Of a stretch of DNA of 64,000 bases, positions 62,142-64,000 are shown piece by piece. This DNA is from Arcobacteraceae bacterium (GTDB taxonomy: Bacteria; Campylobacterota; Campylobacteria; Campylobacterales; Arcobacteraceae), in assembly GCA_028687375.1 (NCBI GenBank), contig JAQUAG010000003.1:153122-217121 (forward strand). Direction: 5' to 3'. Below the pieces are notes generated by a model. That model had not been told where the DNA came from, did no database searches, and saw only the letters and a program-made list of their open reading frames with translations. The first letter of the stretch is position 1, and every line of letters starts with the position of its first letter. A program made the translations under genes and the position numbers.

Positions 62142-63968
62142 TTGTCATATACCATAAATGAAACAATCAAACGGCTTCAAGAAAACAATCTACTTAAAAT
62201 CATCACAGAACCTTTAGATATCTATCTTGAGATTCCCCATATTGCTTATATTGAAGTGAAAAAACCTGATAGTAAAGCAATACTTTTTACAAACCCAATA
62301 GATAAAAAAACAGGTAAAAAATTTACAACTCCTGTTTTAATGAATGTGTTTTGTAATGCAAAAGCAGTTGAACTATTTATCGGCGATGCTGATAAAATAG
62401 CTAGTGAAATAGAAGGTTTACTTAAGATGAAACCACCTCAAGGGTTTGCAGATAAGTTAGCTTTATTTGGGAAACTTTTTAATCTCAAAAATGTACCGCC
62501 AAAAAGATTAACAAAAAAAGGTATCTCTCAAGAGATTATTAGATTAGGAAAAGATGCAAAACTTAGTGACCTACCAATCCTTACAACTTGGGAGCAAGAT
62601 GGTGGTCCATTTATCACTATGGGGCAAGTGTATACAACAAGCCTCGATGGAAAGATGAATAATGTAGGGATGTATAGACTTCAAGTGTACAGCGATGGGC
62701 AACTAGGGATGCACTGGCAAATCCATAAAGATAGTAACCACTTCTTCCACGAGTATAAGAAAGCTGGTAAAAAAATGCCTGTAAGTATTGGAATTGGTGG
62801 GGATCCTATGTATATTTGGTGTGGACAAGCACCGCTACCTATTGGTGTTTTTGAACTTATGCTGTATGGATTTGTAAAAAAAGAAAATGCAAAACTTGTA
62901 AAATCAATCACAAATGATATCTATGTACCACATGATGTTGACTTTGTTATCGAAGGTTTTGTAGATCCAGAAAATTTTAAAATCGAAGGACCTTTTGGGG
63001 ATCATACTGGATACTACACTTTAGAGGAGGAATATCCTGTACTTGATGTTACTTGTATCACAAGTAAAGCTCACCCGATTTTTGCAGCAACTGTTGTAGG
63101 GAAACCACCACTTGAAGATAAATATATGGGATATGCAACGGAGAGAATTTTTCTCCCTCTTTTAAAAACAACAGCTCCCGATTTGATTGATTATTATATG
63201 CCTGAAAATGGTGTTTTTCACAATCTTATCCTAGCAAAAATCAATGTAAACTACCCAGGTCACGCTTCTCAAATGATGCATGCATTTTGGGGTGTTGGAC
63301 AAATGAGTTTTGTAAAACATGCTATTTTTGTGGGTAACGATGCTCCAGAACTTCACGATGATGAGGCTATAACAAAATGGATACTAAACCGAATTAATCC
63401 AGAAGAATTACTTATCACTAGAGGAGTTGTTGATGCACTTGATCACTCTAGCCCAAAATTTGCAGTGGGTGGAAAACTTGGGATTGACTGTACTGGTGAT
63501 GAACTCAAAAATAGTGGCATTATCGCTATTGGTGATGAGGAACTTCTTCATAAAATTCAAAATATCACAAATGATGTGGTTGATGTAAGACAATATCACA
63601 CAGATACAAAAAACCCTATCACAGTTTTAAGTGTAGAAAAAACTAGAAGCCAAAAAGAGCTTTTTGATGAACTTAAAATACTTTTCTTACATATTAAAAT
63701 CTTAGTAATAGTTGATGTTAAAAATAACCACCTTGGCAATCCATATATGCTCCTTTGGAGAGTTGTCAATAATATAGATAGCAATCGTGATATTTTTATA
63801 GAAGATAATATGATAGGGATAGATGCAACTAATAAAAATAATTTAGATGGATTTACAAGAAGATGGCCTGATGATGTTACCTGTACGGCAAGTGTTCTTG
63901 AAGATTTAAAAACTAGAAATATTATCGATGTAGATGATGAATTTATCGAAAAATGGGGATTGATTTAA
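62142..63968 (+). CDS. UbiD-family decarboxylase, probable menaquinone biosynthesis decarboxylase
   Basis: Prenylated-FMN-dependent decarboxylase of 608 residues, the long UbiD form annotated as a menaquinone biosynthesis decarboxylase. UbiD signatures: the N-terminal IAYIEVKKPDSKAILF, the mid-protein GMYRLQVYSDGQLGMHWQIHKDS (Arg/Glu region), FVIEGFVDPENFKIEGPFGDHTGYYTLEEEYP-type sequence (read as EGPFGDHTGYY with the catalytic Glu nearby), and the C-terminal DALDHSSPKFAVGGKLGID. The start is TTG with AGGA upstream; no in-frame ATG occurs before residue 67. Campylobacterota use the futalosine route to menaquinone, and this fits the late decarboxylation step, the quinone then serving the complex I encoded here. 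The prenyl-transferring UbiX is not in the window. Confidence 0.9.
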   Translation: MSYTINETIKRLQENNLLKIITEPLDIYLEIPHIAYIEVKKPDSKAILFTNPIDKKTGKKFTTPVLMNVFCNAKAVELFIGDADKIASEIEGLLKMKPPQGFADKLALFGKLFNLKNVPPKRLTKKGISQEIIRLGKDAKLSDLPILTTWEQDGGPFITMGQVYTTSLDGKMNNVGMYRLQVYSDGQLGMHWQIHKDSNHFFHEYKKAGKKMPVSIGIGGDPMYIWCGQAPLPIGVFELMLYGFVKKENAKLVKSITNDIYVPHDVDFVIEGFVDPENFKIEGPFGDHTGYYTLEEEYPVLDVTCITSKAHPIFAATVVGKPPLEDKYMGYATERIFLPLLKTTAPDLIDYYMPENGVFHNLILAKINVNYPGHASQMMHAFWGVGQMSFVKHAIFVGNDAPELHDDEAITKWILNRINPEELLITRGVVDALDHSSPKFAVGGKLGIDCTGDELKNSGIIAIGDEELLHKIQNITNDVVDVRQYHTDTKNPITVLSVEKTRSQKELFDELKILFLHIKILVIVDVKNNHLGNPYMLLWRVVNNIDSNRDIFIEDNMIGIDATNKNNLDGFTRRWPDDVTCTASVLEDLKTRNIIDVDDEFIEKWGLI

Positions 63969-64000
63969 TCTCCTTATTTCGTTAAATATACTATTGTTTA

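Noticed and set aside
1-64000. tRNA, rRNA, CRISPR, insertion sequences, prophage
   Set aside because: Intergenic gaps are all under about 215 bp and were read through; no cloverleaf-like, repeat-spacer, transposase or phage sequence was recognised.

Overview
The window is AT-rich, densely packed bacterial chromosome with mostly short intergenic gaps and many 1-, 4- and 11-bp overlaps. Gene content points to Campylobacterota (epsilonproteobacteria), most likely an Arcobacter-like, free-living motile respirer. The main evidence is a complex I operon whose NuoE/NuoF are replaced by a 91-residue protein and a GltD-like flavoprotein, a UbiD-type decarboxylase of the kind used for menaquinone, SLAC1/TehA and RimO/Nfo neighbours, and promoters that show a clear -10 but no obvious -35. 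The species call is an inference. I saw no rRNA, tRNA, CRISPR array, insertion sequence or prophage.

Layout. 1-4.8 kb: the end of era, then a four-gene type II secretion / type IV pilus-like machine (two divergent assembly proteins, the GspE ATPase, the GspF membrane protein), resembling the Campylobacter transformation (cts) genes. 4.8-5.4 kb: folE. 5.4-13.2 kb (minus strand): a membrane protein, a GNAT acetyltransferase, engB, lptA, lptC, kdsC, hisB, rlpA, mltD, serS, a small Cys-rich protein and a DUF502 protein (envelope biogenesis and housekeeping). 13.3-20.1 kb (minus): flhA, flgL, fliI, selO, ung. 20.2-22 kb: glmS, closed by a bidirectional terminator. 22.1-39.4 kb (minus): the complex I operon nuoA-N, with two tandem nuoG paralogues. 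39.6-41.6 kb: pabB, a pabC-like gene and a protein that looks like SspB. 41.6-44.9 kb (minus): fabH, plsX, rpmF, a DUF177 gene, ndk, ferredoxin. 57.7-64 kb: a receiver-domain protein, nfo, rimO, a DUF309 gene, a SLAC1-family transporter and a UbiD-family decarboxylase.

The most unusual region is 45.1-57.7 kb, eight tightly spaced plus-strand genes that look like one operon: a Cache-type sensor with no output domain, a MotA/TolQ/ExbB-like channel subunit, a MotB/OmpA-like partner with a membrane Asp, a 1388-residue TolC protein extended by four SPOR-like domains, a LapD-like protein whose GGDEF and EAL domains both look catalytically dead, a SPOR-like lipoprotein, a Sel1-repeat periplasmic protein, and a PLP-aminotransferase-fold protein that lacks the PLP lysine. 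My reading is a proton-motive-force-driven, c-di-GMP-controlled envelope or outer-membrane secretion assembly. It combines the logic of the Salmonella SiiA/SiiB channel with that of the Pseudomonas LapD switch, but no ABC transporter, membrane-fusion protein, adhesin or LapG protease lies in the window.

Start codons were adjusted from the longest open frame wherever a ribosome-binding site, overlap pattern or known N-terminus favoured another codon; each case is explained in its entry.
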